Of a DNA stretch of 64,000 nucleotides, positions 16,666-26,198 are shown piece after piece. A program made the translations under genes and the position numbers. The notes below the pieces were generated by a model. The model made no database searches. It had not been told where the DNA came from and saw nothing but the letters and a program-made list of their open reading frames with translations. Position 1 is the first letter of the stretch; each line of letters begins with the position of its first letter. Source of the DNA: CAZAQK01 sp964535825 (lineage in GTDB: Bacteria > Pseudomonadota > Alphaproteobacteria > Rickettsiales > SXRF01); the NCBI GenBank assembly GCA_964535825.1, contig CAZHUC010000004.1:1-64000 (forward strand). Reading direction: 5' to 3'.

Positions 16666-17406
16666 TCAGGTTTTCTTTTCAAATAACCGGCCACCGAACC
16701 AGCCGGCAGATAATGCGATAATGATGGCACTAATGCCATATAAAAAAGGATACTGGTGCGCCATGTTATATACGAAGGCATCAAGGCCTGTTTTCATGAC
16801 TCGCACTGGTGTTGACTGCATGCCAACAATATCGCCATCGCTTACAAGATATATCTCTGCTGTATAGTCACCTGAAGGGATGTTGTCAGGGAAGGTAATA
16901 ACTGTCTTGAAGAGCGTTTCGCCCATGAAGCTAATGGGTTCGACATTGTTGAGGTATAATCTGCGGCTTTTCTGGTATTCAAGGAATGCCTGCGAGAAAT
17001 TCTGGAACTTTTCCATATTCTGCGGACCACTGGGTGGCTTAAGCAGATGGTCTGTGCCAATGCCTAGTTTCTGGAATGCACCATATTCGATGATCTCATC
17101 CAGCGGTTTGCTACTGGCCACGGCGTAATAATCAGGAACACTGAAGAATTTCATGCGTTCACGGTTGATCCAGATACCCATGAAGGGTTCTTTCTTACGC
17201 ACGATATAATTTTTATCCGGCCCGCGTATGGCAACGACCACATCGCCATTATCGTTGCGCGCGCCGAACAGGAACATGCGTGTGCCGTTAAAGCTGGAGT
17301 CCATCTGGATACGGTAATTCGAAAGATCAGCCACGATCGGCGTGGCATATGCCAGAGTGATTCCTGCAAAGTATAGTGTGCATGCTATGATGAACGCCCT
17401 AATCAT
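16666..17406 (-). CDS. TIGR02186-type transmembrane protein
   Basis: 246 residues from the ATG at 17406, which overlaps the stop of the upstream permease gene by 8 bp; a GTG three codons earlier is possible. An N-terminal signal sequence (IRAFIIACTLYFAGITLAYA) leads into a periplasmic domain. A C-terminal membrane helix (about residues 220-238, YGISAIIIALSAGWFGG) follows. Genes of this family are regularly found next to TauE/SafE permeases in alphaproteobacteria, as here, suggesting an accessory subunit in sulfite or organosulfonate export. The role is by association. Confidence 0.75.
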   Translation of the reverse strand: MIRAFIIACTLYFAGITLAYATPIVADLSNYRIQMDSSFNGTRMFLFGARNDNGDVVVAIRGPDKNYIVRKKEPFMGIWINRERMKFFSVPDYYAVASSKPLDEIIEYGAFQKLGIGTDHLLKPPSGPQNMEKFQNFSQAFLEYQKSRRLYLNNVEPISFMGETLFKTVITFPDNIPSGDYTAEIYLVSDGDIVGMQSTPVRVMKTGLDAFVYNMAHQYPFLYGISAIIIALSAGWFGGRLFEKKT

Positions 17407-18307
17407 CCAGCACACTCACACTAAATATGCTGGTTGGTGGGGTAAAGAGATCAAAGGCAAGCCTTGTGGCTAATATAATGACCATGAGAGCCAATAAGCC
17501 GCGCAAATACTCGGCAGGAAGTTTTGTACCAAGGGAACTGCCGAATTGTGCCCCGAATACAGCACCTGTCAGTAGCAGCATGGCCAGGATGATGTCGACG
17601 GTTTGCGTGGTGATGGCTTGCAGCAGTGTGACGTTCGCAGTGATGAAAATGATCTGGAACAGCGATGTGCCGATAACGATGCTGGTCGGCATGCCGAGCA
17701 GGTATATCATCGCCGGAATCAGGAAGAATCCGCCACCGATACCCATGAGCGATACCATGACACCGACGAAAAATCCGATCGAAACAGGCATGATGGCACT
17801 AATCTCAATCTTTGATTTCGGGAAGGCAACCTTGAAGGGGAGCTGTTGTGCTAATTTGGCCGTTTCTGTGGTGGTCGATTTTTTCTGAACCTTAAGGATA
17901 CTGCGGATGCTTTCTCCCGCCATCATCGCGCCGATAACGCCGAGGAACGTGACGTAAGAGATAGAGATGATAAGGTCGATCTGGCCGATCTCTTTCAGCC
18001 AGCGAAACAGGCCAACACCCAGCGTCGACCCCACGAATCCGCCAGCCAGCAAGAACCCGCCCATTTTAAAATCCACGTTATCGCGGCGCAGATGGGCAAG
18101 AAAACCTGAAAGGGAAGATGCAACGATCTGGTTGGCAGCTGATGCTACGGAAACAGTAGGCGGTACACCAATGAACATGAGCAGGGGGGTAATAAGGAAT
18201 CCGCCACCCACACCGAACAGGCCAGATAGTATTCCTGTTACGCCACCCAGGCCAAGGATCAGGAATATATTCACCGACATCTCGGCGATGGGGAGGTAAA
18301 TATTCAT
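17399..18307 (-). CDS. TauE/SafE family sulfite/anion exporter
   Basis: 302 residues, polytopic. The two homologous halves begin with the typical GxxxGxxxGxGGGF motifs: GILSGLFGVGGGFLITPLLM near residue 25 and GVMVSLMGIGGGFFLIPAMI near 185. Family members move sulfite, sulfoacetate or related anions across the inner membrane. The substrate cannot be read from sequence. First gene of a tightly overlapped unit with the TIGR02186 protein and the stress protein. Confidence 0.85.
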   Translation of the reverse strand: MNIYLPIAEMSVNIFLILGLGGVTGILSGLFGVGGGFLITPLLMFIGVPPTVSVASAANQIVASSLSGFLAHLRRDNVDFKMGGFLLAGGFVGSTLGVGLFRWLKEIGQIDLIISISYVTFLGVIGAMMAGESIRSILKVQKKSTTTETAKLAQQLPFKVAFPKSKIEISAIMPVSIGFFVGVMVSLMGIGGGFFLIPAMIYLLGMPTSIVIGTSLFQIIFITANVTLLQAITTQTVDIILAMLLLTGAVFGAQFGSSLGTKLPAEYLRGLLALMVIILATRLAFDLFTPPTSIFSVSVLDD

Positions 18308-18347
18308 ATGTTAGGCCTGTATTCGGTGTGCAACGGCCGCTCCCGCA

Positions 18348-18968
18348 TTATGGATTATATGAAAAACTGATATAGCCTGACATGAACATGAACATATTCT
18401 TTTCCAGTTGGGCGTTTATCAGCGTCATCAGCTCAGTGGTCATTTTACGGAGGGCTTCGTCGCGTTCATGGACAGAAGCACTATCATTGATAACGATGGT
18501 ACGCGATGCTCTGGCATTAACATTGGCTGCCGACATTGCGCTTCCGGATTCATCATATACGCGTAATTCAACCTCAAGATAGGCCTCATATTTTTTATCC
18601 GGCTGTCCGGTGAAGAGCCCACCCATGCCGCTTTGCTTCGGAATTTCTCTGGCGGTTACCGCACCATTCTTGATGATGACCTCAAGCCGGTTCTCAAGCC
18701 CAACGGCACGCAGGCGCTGTTTTACCCATATGTCCATGGCTTCGGACGGGGAATAAGGGATGCGGTGCTCAACATAAGGTGGCACCATGGGGGATTTGTA
18801 TTCCTCGATTACATCGATCCTGGAGACGGCCAGATGAATGGGCAGGTACTGTTTGAACGATAGTGGCTGGCGTTCGATGTTAGGTGAAGTGTTCTGGCAG
18901 GAGGCCAACAAGAGGCCGGTTATTGCAAGAAATATTAAAGATGATTTCTTTATTAGTCTGGAAAACAT
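18348..18968 (-). CDS. Outer-membrane-type lipoprotein, uncharacterised
   Basis: 206 residues from the ATG at 18968, which has GGAGTG 8 bp upstream; the frame remains open further upstream without an SD. Lipoprotein signal peptide with lipobox LLASC, Cys24 being the expected lipidated residue. The mature domain contains HLAVSRIDVIEEY and a later beta-rich segment but no domain I can name. It sits between the TauE/SafE exporter gene and tsaB, all on the same strand but with larger gaps. Lipid attachment is well supported; function is unknown. Confidence 0.7.
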   Translation of the reverse strand: MFSRLIKKSSLIFLAITGLLLASCQNTSPNIERQPLSFKQYLPIHLAVSRIDVIEEYKSPMVPPYVEHRIPYSPSEAMDIWVKQRLRAVGLENRLEVIIKNGAVTAREIPKQSGMGGLFTGQPDKKYEAYLEVELRVYDESGSAMSAANVNARASRTIVINDSASVHERDEALRKMTTELMTLINAQLEKNMFMFMSGYISFSYNP

Positions 18969-19030
18969 GGAAAACACTCCGAATATTTTTCTTGCATCAT
19001 AACAAAACGGAACAGATTTCAAAGTACGAA

Positions 19031-19657
19031 TCACTTTTTTATTTTAGGCATCGTGATATCTGGCGGTCGAATGTAAAATGGTATCAGTGGCGTTGCGGTA
19101 TTGCTTTCTGCCGCGAGTGTTGCCAGCCAGTCAGCACGCGGGAATGCCTTGGTGATGTTCTGTGCATCAACATTGCCGACCCACACAGCGTCTGAACAAG
19201 CGCTATGTGACGCCTTTTCAGGTGAGGCAAGGGCAGCGGTATCCAGTGCCTGCCATGTTGGCCTTGTAGTAAATAGCTGGCGATACCATTCGCCTTTGCC
19301 AGCATTCAGTACAGAAAAGATGGAATCATGCCGATGTCTGATGCCATGCGCCATGACCTCTAATGTGGTAAAGCCGATACCCGGGATCTTTGCGGCATAC
19401 GCGATACCCTGCGCAGTTGCCAGCCCGATGCGAATGCCGGTAAAACTTCCCGGGCCGGTGGTACAGGCGACCGCATCCAGGTCTTGATAACTTACACCGC
19501 TTGCGCCCAGTACTTCCTCTATCATGGGTAGCATACGCGCCGATTGTACCACAGGGCGCAGATCCTCGACATAGCCAGCAACAGCGCCATCTTTCCATAT
19601 GCTCGCACTGCATGGGCCGGTGGCACAATCAAGTGCTAAGATTGTTTTATATTGCAT
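19031..19657 (-). CDS. tsaB: tRNA threonylcarbamoyladenosine biosynthesis protein TsaB
   Basis: 208 residues from the ATG at 19657; the longer frame upstream would cross the divergent promoter region. TsaB is the inactive ASKHA partner of TsaD in making t6A37 on ANN-decoding tRNAs. Signatures: ILALDCATGPCSASIW at the start and the ACTTGPGSFTGIRIG loop. The weak SD and the start choice rest on alignment with the family N-terminus. Divergent from the pterin dehydratase gene across about 50 bp. Confidence 0.9.
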   Translation of the reverse strand: MQYKTILALDCATGPCSASIWKDGAVAGYVEDLRPVVQSARMLPMIEEVLGASGVSYQDLDAVACTTGPGSFTGIRIGLATAQGIAYAAKIPGIGFTTLEVMAHGIRHRHDSIFSVLNAGKGEWYRQLFTTRPTWQALDTAALASPEKASHSACSDAVWVGNVDAQNITKAFPRADWLATLAAESNTATPLIPFYIRPPDITMPKIKK

Positions 19658-19708
19658 TGTTTGACGAAGCTCGGATAAACATATAATAATACGGCACTTA
19701 CATAAACT

Positions 19709-20050
19709 ATGATGGTCACTGATACAATGCTTAGTCAGAAAAAATGCGCGCCTTGCACCCCAGGTACTGAGCCTATCCATCCCGATACGGCAAAATCCCT
19801 GCTCATCGAAATCCCCGGCTGGGAGCTTGCTATTGAAGGCAGGGCAATACGTCGTCGTTTCCCTTTCAAGGATTTTATGTCAGCCCTTGCATTCATTCAG
19901 AAGATCGCACCGATCGCCGAAGAAGAAGGTCATCATCCTGATCTGATGCTGGGTTGGGGCTATGTAGAATGTGTGTTCTGGACGCACAGTATCACCGGCC
20001 TGCACCAGAACGACTTCATAATGGCTAGTAAAATCAACGAGTTAGCCTAG
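19709..20050 (+). CDS. 4a-hydroxytetrahydrobiopterin dehydratase (pterin-4a-carbinolamine dehydratase)
   Basis: 113 residues; a later ATG at 19727 is an equally good start, giving 107 residues. The fold dehydrates the carbinolamine formed by aromatic amino-acid hydroxylases. The active-site motif EEEGHHPDLMLGWGYVE with paired histidines is intact, and THSITGLHQNDF contributes the third histidine. No phenylalanine hydroxylase lies in the window, so it may serve another pterin or moonlight. The CAPC pair near residue 14 is a common N-terminal feature of bacterial members. Confidence 0.85.
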   Translation: MMVTDTMLSQKKCAPCTPGTEPIHPDTAKSLLIEIPGWELAIEGRAIRRRFPFKDFMSALAFIQKIAPIAEEEGHHPDLMLGWGYVECVFWTHSITGLHQNDFIMASKINELA

Positions 20051-20075
20051 TAATGCTGAAGTTATTGAAACTTTC

Positions 20076-20084
20076 TGCTATAAT
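20076..20084 (+). promoter_or_regulatory. Extended -10 promoter of the miaB operon
   Basis: TGCTATAAT is a perfect extended -10 element (TGnTATAAT), 26 bp after the upstream stop and 44 bp before the TTG of miaB. The -35 region (CTGAAG) is poor, as expected for extended -10 promoters. It would give a leader of about 37 nt. Confidence 0.55.
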
Positions 20085-20127
20085 AGCCTAGTATGCCGCC
20101 ACTAACTATTGGTTATACGGTGATTTC

Positions 20128-21489
20128 TTGAGTAAAAAACTCTACATCAAAACGTATGGTTGCCAGATGAATGTGTATGACTCCGTCCGCATGGGCGATG
20201 TCATGGCACCGCTGGGCTATTCGCTTGCCGATTCGCAGGATGGTGCTGATCTTGTGATACTCAATACCTGCCACATCCGCGAGAAGGCCGAGGAAAAAGT
20301 ATATTCCGATCTGGGCCGCATTCGCAGTGAGAAAGAAAAAAAGAAAGCCAAAGGCGAGCAGATGCTCATTGCTGTCGGTGGTTGCGTGGGACAAGCAGAA
20401 GGCGACGAGATCATCAAACGCGCGCCATTCGTAGATATGGTGCTTGGGCCGCAAAGCTATCACCAGCTACCGGAGATGGTCACACGCGCCATTCGCGGGC
20501 AGGGCGGAATCGTTGAGTTGGATTTTCCTGAAGTGCAGAAGTTCGATCTGTTGCCAGAAGCCATGAACCCTCGTGGGGTATCGGCATTCCTTTCTGTGCA
20601 GGAAGGTTGCGATAAATTCTGCAGCTTCTGTGTTGTGCCTTATACGCGTGGTGCTGAATATTCCCGCCCGGTGGCCGCGATACTGGATGAAGCCAAACGC
20701 ATGGTCGATGGCGGCACGGTCGAGATCACACTGCTTGGCCAGAACGTGAACGCTTACCATGGTGATAATGAGAATGGCAGTACATCATCTCTCGCGGAGC
20801 TCATTGACAGGATCGCGCAGATAGGTGGTGTTGAACGCATCCGCTACACTACTTCACATCCAAGGGATATGAGCGATGATTTGATCGCCATTCATGGCAG
20901 CGAACCAAAACTCATGCCATACCTGCACCTGCCGATCCAATCCGGTTCGAACTCTGTGCTTAAGCGCATGAATCGCAAACATGAGGCATCCCTTTATATT
21001 GATATTATCCATCGCCTGCGTGAGGTGCGTCCTGATATTGCATTATCAGGCGACTTTATCGTCGGCTTCCCTGGCGAGACCGATAGGGAATTTGAAGAAA
21101 CGTTGAATCTGGTAAAAACCGTGGGCTATGCTTCCAGCTATTCCTTTAAATATAGCGCGCGTCCCGGCACACCAGCGGCAAGCGATGATGCGCAGGTTGA
21201 TGAATCGGTAAAAGAAGAGCGCTTAGCGCGCCTGCAAGCTGTGCTGCTTGGCCAGCACCAGCAGTTCAATGATGCCTGCGTAGGTAAAACAATGCCGGTA
21301 CTGCTCGACCGTGAAGGTAAACAGGAAGGACAGCTCATTGGTAAAAGCCCATATATGCAGTCAATATATCTGCACGCGCCGGAAAATCTGCGTGGTCAGG
21401 TGGTCGATGCGGTTATCACTGGTGCAACCGGTGTTAGCCTCAAAGGTGAATTAGTAGAACGTTCAATCCCTCTCAGAAAGGTCAGCTAG
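20128..21489 (+). CDS. miaB: tRNA-2-methylthio-N6-dimethylallyladenosine synthase
   Basis: 453 residues starting at a TTG with GGTGA just upstream. It adds the methylthio group to i6A37 of tRNAs using two iron-sulfur clusters. The N-terminal cluster cysteines are in YGCQMNVYDS, LNTCHIRE and VGGCVGQAEG. The radical-SAM motif is CDKFCSFCVVPYTRG, and a C-terminal TRAM domain spans about residues 380-445. Heads the conserved miaB-phoH-ybeY-corC-lnt run; its stop overlaps the phoH start by one base (TAGTG). Confidence 0.95.
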   Translation: MSKKLYIKTYGCQMNVYDSVRMGDVMAPLGYSLADSQDGADLVILNTCHIREKAEEKVYSDLGRIRSEKEKKKAKGEQMLIAVGGCVGQAEGDEIIKRAPFVDMVLGPQSYHQLPEMVTRAIRGQGGIVELDFPEVQKFDLLPEAMNPRGVSAFLSVQEGCDKFCSFCVVPYTRGAEYSRPVAAILDEAKRMVDGGTVEITLLGQNVNAYHGDNENGSTSSLAELIDRIAQIGGVERIRYTTSHPRDMSDDLIAIHGSEPKLMPYLHLPIQSGSNSVLKRMNRKHEASLYIDIIHRLREVRPDIALSGDFIVGFPGETDREFEETLNLVKTVGYASSYSFKYSARPGTPAASDDAQVDESVKEERLARLQAVLLGQHQQFNDACVGKTMPVLLDREGKQEGQLIGKSPYMQSIYLHAPENLRGQVVDAVITGATGVSLKGELVERSIPLRKVS

Positions 21490-22517
21490 TGAAGGAAAAG
21501 ATCAGCAAGAACGGTAAAAATGGTGCGCATGAGAATGCCAATATTAACATCGTTTTTGAGGATAACGCGCTGCTCCCCATGTTATATGGAGACGATGACG
21601 CCCATCTGGCAAGGCTTGAGAAACATTTTGGTATTCAGGTATCCTCTCGCGGCAACGTGCTGGCACTGACAGGCGAAAAGGAACAGGTGGAATTCAGTCG
21701 CCGTGTGCTTGAATCACTGTATTCCGATCTGCGCAAAGGTGCTGAAATTGGCCTTCAGCAAGTGGATGCAGCCATTCGTATGAACAGCCCGCAAGATCAC
21801 AGCGAGACCAAAAGTCTTTTTGGCATGAGCGACATCGTCATCAAGACCATGAAAAAAACGGTGAAGCCATATTCACCTACGCAGTCGAAATACATCCAGA
21901 TGCTGGGCAACAACGACCTCGTATTCGCGCAAGGTCCTGCCGGTACAGGTAAGACCTATATTGCGGTTGCCATGGCGGTTTCCCAGTTCACCAGCGGTAA
22001 GGTTGAAAAGATCATTCTTTCACGGCCTGCCGTGGAAGCAGGTGAGAAGCTCGGCTTCCTGCCCGGTGACCTTAAAGAAAAGATCGACCCCTACCTGCGT
22101 CCGCTTTACGATGCACTCTATGATATGATTCCCGGCGAAAAACTCATTCGTCATATGGAGAACGGCGAGATCGAAGTAGCGCCACTGGCGTTCATGCGTG
22201 GTCGCACATTCTCCAACTCTTTCGTTATTCTTGATGAAGCGCAGAACACAACCGCCACCCAGATGAAGATGTTCCTCACCCGTATGGGGCAGGGGTCGCG
22301 CATGGTGGTGACCGGTGACCTGTCGCAGACTGATTTGCCAAAAGACGTTAAATCCGGCCTGGGCGATGCCATTCGCAAACTCGAAGGTATCGAAGGTATC
22401 GGCTCAGTACGCTTTGCGGATTCCGATGTGGTGCGCCATGCGTTGGCGGCGCGTATCATTCAGGCCTATGATGAATGGGATAAAAAGCGCCGTTCACCCA
22501 ACAACAATAACCAGTAA
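21489..22517 (+). CDS. phoH: PhoH-like ATPase
   Basis: 342 residues from a GTG coupled to the miaB stop. An N-terminal KH-like segment precedes the P-loop ATPase domain: Walker A AQGPAGTGKTYIAVAMA at about 140 and Walker B SFVILDEAQNTTATQM at about 245. The family is linked to RNA metabolism and ribosome biogenesis, consistent with its neighbour ybeY. TAATG overlap with ybeY. Confidence 0.95.
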   Translation: MKEKISKNGKNGAHENANINIVFEDNALLPMLYGDDDAHLARLEKHFGIQVSSRGNVLALTGEKEQVEFSRRVLESLYSDLRKGAEIGLQQVDAAIRMNSPQDHSETKSLFGMSDIVIKTMKKTVKPYSPTQSKYIQMLGNNDLVFAQGPAGTGKTYIAVAMAVSQFTSGKVEKIILSRPAVEAGEKLGFLPGDLKEKIDPYLRPLYDALYDMIPGEKLIRHMENGEIEVAPLAFMRGRTFSNSFVILDEAQNTTATQMKMFLTRMGQGSRMVVTGDLSQTDLPKDVKSGLGDAIRKLEGIEGIGSVRFADSDVVRHALAARIIQAYDEWDKKRRSPNNNNQ

Positions 22518-22960
22518 TGGCTGTTAGCATTATTATTGATGTGCGAGATGCACGGTGGAAGAGTTCACTGCGTACTTATCGCAAGACTGTGACGGATGCA
22601 TGCCATGCTGCACTTGCAGCAAGTAAAGTAAAAAAAGGCGAATTAGCAGTGGTTCTGGCTGATGATGGCTTTGTGCAGCAATTGAATGCCCAGTTCCGCG
22701 GTAAGAACAAGCCCACTAATGTCCTTTCATTTGAAGGAGAGGGCGAGGCTTTGGGAGATATTGTGCTAGCATTCCAAACCATAAAGCAAGAGGCCGATGC
22801 GCAGGATAAAAGCTTCAAGAATCATACATTACACCTTGTGGTGCATGGGGTGCTGCACCTGATGGGGCATGACCATATGAAGCAGAATGAGGCAGAGGCC
22901 ATGGAGGCGCTGGAAATAAAAGTGCTTAAAAAACTTGGGGTTGCAAATCCATACTTGTAG
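22517..22960 (+). CDS. ybeY: Endoribonuclease YbeY (rRNA maturation factor)
   Basis: 147 residues. A zinc-dependent single-strand endoribonuclease for 16S rRNA 3' processing and ribosome quality control. The signature HGVLHLMGHDH supplies the three metal histidines. NVLSFEGEGEALGDIVLAF contains the conserved DIV segment. Start codon overlaps the phoH stop, indicating coupled translation. Confidence 0.95.
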   Translation: MAVSIIIDVRDARWKSSLRTYRKTVTDACHAALAASKVKKGELAVVLADDGFVQQLNAQFRGKNKPTNVLSFEGEGEALGDIVLAFQTIKQEADAQDKSFKNHTLHLVVHGVLHLMGHDHMKQNEAEAMEALEIKVLKKLGVANPYL

Positions 22961-22995
22961 AGATGCTCAGATTTTGCTAGAAAATTCCTGATAAT

Positions 22996-23943
22996 ATGAA
23001 ACCTGCAACGCGCATTGATTTATCCGAGAACGCGGATGAGTCGTCATCCGGAAAAAAGACATCATCAGCTGATGCGATCAGCTTAGAGGCATCACCGCGT
23101 TTGCCGGTTGGGCAGTCGTTGCGTATGTGGCTGCGCCGTGCACTTGGCAGCCGGTCTGACGGATCGTTAAAAGAAGCGCTCGAAGAGGTCATTGAAGAGC
23201 ACGAAGGTCAGGGCGAGGAAAGACTTCCGCCGGAAGAAAAAGTTATCCTGCACAACGTGCTTTCATTCGCCGATATCAAGGTGAGTGACATTATGATACC
23301 GCGCACGGATATTTCTGCCGTGCCTTATGATATTACTCTGGATGCTCTCAAATCACATATCATTGAACAACGTCATACGCGTATTCCAGTATATCAGGGT
23401 ACGCTGGATAAGATGCAGGGCTTCCTGCATGTGAAGGATCTGCTGCCGATGCTTTCGGGCGATGTGGCATTTGATATTCGCGCGGTGATGCGCTCATTGC
23501 TGTTCGTGCCGCCCTCCATGCGTATCATGGACCTGCTGGTGCGTATGCGTCATGCTGGCAGCCATATGGCAATCGTGGTGGATGAATATGGTGGTAGCGA
23601 TGGATTGGTCACCATGGAAGACGTGTTCGAAGAGATCGTAGGCGATATTCAGGATGAGCACGACGAAGACGAGCAGCTGGCTGATGAGATCTTCCGCATC
23701 AATGATAAAACTTTTGATGTAAATGCACGCATACGCGTGGAAAAACTTGAACAGGATCTTGGGCTGAATCTGATCGCCGAAGAAAAGAAAGACGATTTTG
23801 ATACCCTCGGGGGGCTTATTTTCTTCCAGCTTGGCCGCGTACCGGTCAAGGGCGAGATGATACCGCATGTTTCCGGCATCCGTTTTGAAATTACTGAAGC
23901 TGATATGCGCCGCATTCGCCGCGTGCGTATCCACACTTCCTGA
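22996..23943 (+). CDS. corC: CorC/HlyC-type CBS-domain protein
   Basis: 315 residues, soluble. A CBS pair (VSDIMIPRTDISAVPYD and HMAIVVDEYGGSDGLVTMED regions) is followed by a C-terminal CorC_HlyC transporter-associated domain (DDFDTLGGLIFFQLGRVP). Proteins of this type are implicated in Mg/Co efflux, and in alphaproteobacteria the gene normally sits between ybeY and lnt, as here. The 35-bp gap after ybeY and a GATAAT before the ATG leave room for a minor promoter. One-base overlap (TGATG) with lnt. Confidence 0.9.
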   Translation: MKPATRIDLSENADESSSGKKTSSADAISLEASPRLPVGQSLRMWLRRALGSRSDGSLKEALEEVIEEHEGQGEERLPPEEKVILHNVLSFADIKVSDIMIPRTDISAVPYDITLDALKSHIIEQRHTRIPVYQGTLDKMQGFLHVKDLLPMLSGDVAFDIRAVMRSLLFVPPSMRIMDLLVRMRHAGSHMAIVVDEYGGSDGLVTMEDVFEEIVGDIQDEHDEDEQLADEIFRINDKTFDVNARIRVEKLEQDLGLNLIAEEKKDDFDTLGGLIFFQLGRVPVKGEMIPHVSGIRFEITEADMRRIRRVRIHTS

Positions 23944-25493
23944 TGCATCTGATTAAAGTGATAGCAACGCTTGCCGGCTGGCGGCGCAATGCATTTGCGT
24001 TCTGTTGTGGGGTAATGGCGACACTGGCCTTGCCACCCTTCTTTCTCGTGCCGTTTATCATTCCTGCATTCTGTGGTCTTTTTCTATTGTTGCAGAATGC
24101 ACCCACGCGTAAGCGAATGTTCTTTGACGGCTGGTGGTGGGGCTGGGGATATTATATCACTGGCCTGTACTGGTTCTGCATCGCACTACTTACCGATGCA
24201 GAAAAGTTCGCATGGCTTATTCCCTTCGCCTTATTTGGCCTCACGGCAGTGATCGCCTTATATAATGGCGTTATCGCTTTGGTATTTTCCTACATGCGTG
24301 TGCGCGGCATTGGCCAGTTGCTGGGATTTTCTGTTGCATGGATCGTGGTTGAATATGCCAGAGGGCATTTATTCACGGGATTCCCATGGAATCTTGCTGG
24401 TTATGTATTCACTGTATCTGATGTATCGATCCAGCTTGCATCGGTGCTCGGCGCATATGGCCTGACATGGATAGCGGTGCTTGTCGCTGTTGCTCCATGT
24501 GCATTTGCCATACAGGGCATCGATAGGAAAGCCGCTGTTCGATTTGTTTTATCTATCTACCTTATCGTGTGTGTTGGACTGGCATGGGGCGCATGGCGCT
24601 TGAATCAGGCAGGTGAGACACAGTTTGTAGAAGGAATAAAACTTCGACTCGTTCAGGCAAATATAGAGCAGCACCATAAATGGGATCCTGCACTTCAAAT
24701 GCAGGGCATGAAGGCGCATGGTATACTCACACAATCAGTGGGCATTGAATCGGTAACGCATGTGATATGGCCTGAAACGGCAGTGCCCTATGTTGTGCGC
24801 GCGGATAGCGGACTGACGCAGATGCTTGGATCTGTTCTGCCGCCGGGAGTCACTCTCATTACGGGTTCACTGCGTGCTGAGGGCGTTGGCCAGGATGCGA
24901 ATGTATGGAACAGTGTGGTCGCTATCGGTTCATCCGGTGAAATCATCGGAAGCTACGACAAGCATAAATTAGTACCATTCGGTGAATTCCTGCCGTTCAG
25001 ATCTCTCATTCCCCCACAATGGGCAACACCGGTAGGCAGTAAAGATTTCTCTGAAGGACCGGGTGCACAGACGCTTGACTGGGGTGGGCTTGAGGCGGTT
25101 AGCCCACTGATATGTTATGAGGCAATTTTCCCGGAACTGGTTGTAGATGATACAAAGAGACCTTCGTTGCTCCTGAATCTTACCAATGATGCCTGGTTTG
25201 GCACAAGTTCTGGGCCGCACCAGCATTTCCAGATGAGCCGTATGCGAGCTACAGAGCGTGGCATTCCTCTGGTGCGCGTTGCAAATACAGGGATTTCTGC
25301 GGTGGTCGACGGGTATGGCAGAGTAACATCGAAGCTGGATCTGGGTGTTAGTGGGATACTCGACTCAGGATTGCCGGTTGTAGCCTATGCTGTCCCACTT
25401 TATGCCATGTATGAAGAGGTGATATTGTGGGTGTTGTTAACTATTTCGCTGATTTATATGTTTATTTCACATCGACATAAGCATATTCACTAA
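23943..25493 (+). CDS. lnt: Apolipoprotein N-acyltransferase
   Basis: 516 residues. Inner-membrane enzyme adding the third acyl chain to lipoproteins. About six N-terminal membrane helices (residues 15-210) precede a periplasmic nitrilase domain with Glu in IWPETAVPY, Lys in YDKHKLVPFGEF and Cys in SPLICYEAIFPE; a final helix anchors the C-terminus. Translationally coupled to corC. The lipoprotein at 18348-18968 would be a potential substrate. Confidence 0.95.
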   Translation: MHLIKVIATLAGWRRNAFAFCCGVMATLALPPFFLVPFIIPAFCGLFLLLQNAPTRKRMFFDGWWWGWGYYITGLYWFCIALLTDAEKFAWLIPFALFGLTAVIALYNGVIALVFSYMRVRGIGQLLGFSVAWIVVEYARGHLFTGFPWNLAGYVFTVSDVSIQLASVLGAYGLTWIAVLVAVAPCAFAIQGIDRKAAVRFVLSIYLIVCVGLAWGAWRLNQAGETQFVEGIKLRLVQANIEQHHKWDPALQMQGMKAHGILTQSVGIESVTHVIWPETAVPYVVRADSGLTQMLGSVLPPGVTLITGSLRAEGVGQDANVWNSVVAIGSSGEIIGSYDKHKLVPFGEFLPFRSLIPPQWATPVGSKDFSEGPGAQTLDWGGLEAVSPLICYEAIFPELVVDDTKRPSLLLNLTNDAWFGTSSGPHQHFQMSRMRATERGIPLVRVANTGISAVVDGYGRVTSKLDLGVSGILDSGLPVVAYAVPLYAMYEEVILWVLLTISLIYMFISHRHKHIH

Positions 25494-25594
25494 ATAAAAA
25501 ACTTACGGCATTAACATTTCGCTTGCAAGTTGTGGCGATGTCAATAGTATCGCGCTTTGTTAACTTTTATAATATGCGAGTACATAGTAAACAT

Positions 25595-26035
25595 ATGAAT
25601 GCCAAGAAAAATACTACTTCCAAGCCTATGTTATCTAAGAAAGATGTTGATGTGCATATTGGGCAGCGCCTCCGCCAGCGCCGTACCATGATGGGATTAA
25701 GCCAGGAATCTGTTGCTCGCGCCGTTGGGATCACATTCCAGCAGGTACAAAAATACGAAAAAGGCAGCAATGCCATGAATGCTGGCAGGCTTTATGAATT
25801 CGCAAGTTTCATGAATGTGCCTGTTGCTTATTTCTTTGATGGTCTTGATCAATCGTCAGCATCACCGACAGGTTTTTCTGAAGCCATGGCCGATACATTT
25901 GATCACAAGCCTGTGTCAGACAGGGAATCACTCGAGATGATGAAAGCGTTCAAGCGGATCAAAGAACAAGTTATCCGTAAGCGTTTGTCTGACCTTGTAC
26001 GGGCTGTGGCTGATAATAAGGCCATCCTCGATTAG
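25595..26035 (+). CDS. XRE-family transcriptional regulator
   Basis: 146 residues from the ATG at 25595. The frame is open back to 25523, but a TATAAT at 25568-25573 suggests transcription starts after that point; the start remains uncertain for lack of an SD. The helix-turn-helix domain reads VHIGQRLRQRRTMMGLSQES then GITFQQVQKYEKGSNAMNAG, very close to the regulator conserved between lnt and metK in alphaproteobacteria. The C-terminal part is helical. Target genes are unknown; the adjacent metK unit is a plausible one. Confidence 0.85.
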   Translation: MNAKKNTTSKPMLSKKDVDVHIGQRLRQRRTMMGLSQESVARAVGITFQQVQKYEKGSNAMNAGRLYEFASFMNVPVAYFFDGLDQSSASPTGFSEAMADTFDHKPVSDRESLEMMKAFKRIKEQVIRKRLSDLVRAVADNKAILD

Positions 26036-26085
26036 TTAGCAAATACTTGACTTGGCCTGTATTTTATATAGGCTGGGCGCAATTT

Positions 26086-26136
26086 TCAGGTGGGGATTTG
26101 GTTTGCTTGCCGCCACGATAAAAACAGGTCTAAGCA
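26086..26136 (+). ncRNA. SAM-II riboswitch upstream of metK
   Basis: The segment matches the alphaproteobacterial SAM-II (metA) consensus: GTGG-GGATTTG, GCTTGC, GCCACGATAAA, CAGGTCTAAGC. P1 forms from GTGG (26090-26093) with CCAC (26113-26116). The pseudoknot helix forms from GCTTG (26105-26109) with CAGGT (26125-26129), using two wobble pairs. It lies 63 nt before the metK GTG. A TTGACT at 26047 and an A/T-rich stretch could be its promoter. SAM binding would be expected to lower metK expression (feedback). Confidence 0.8.
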
Positions 26137-26198
26137 TTCTGGATGATTATCTGGACATGCATGCCGTATCCCTGAAATTTTTATGAAAGGGTTTTACC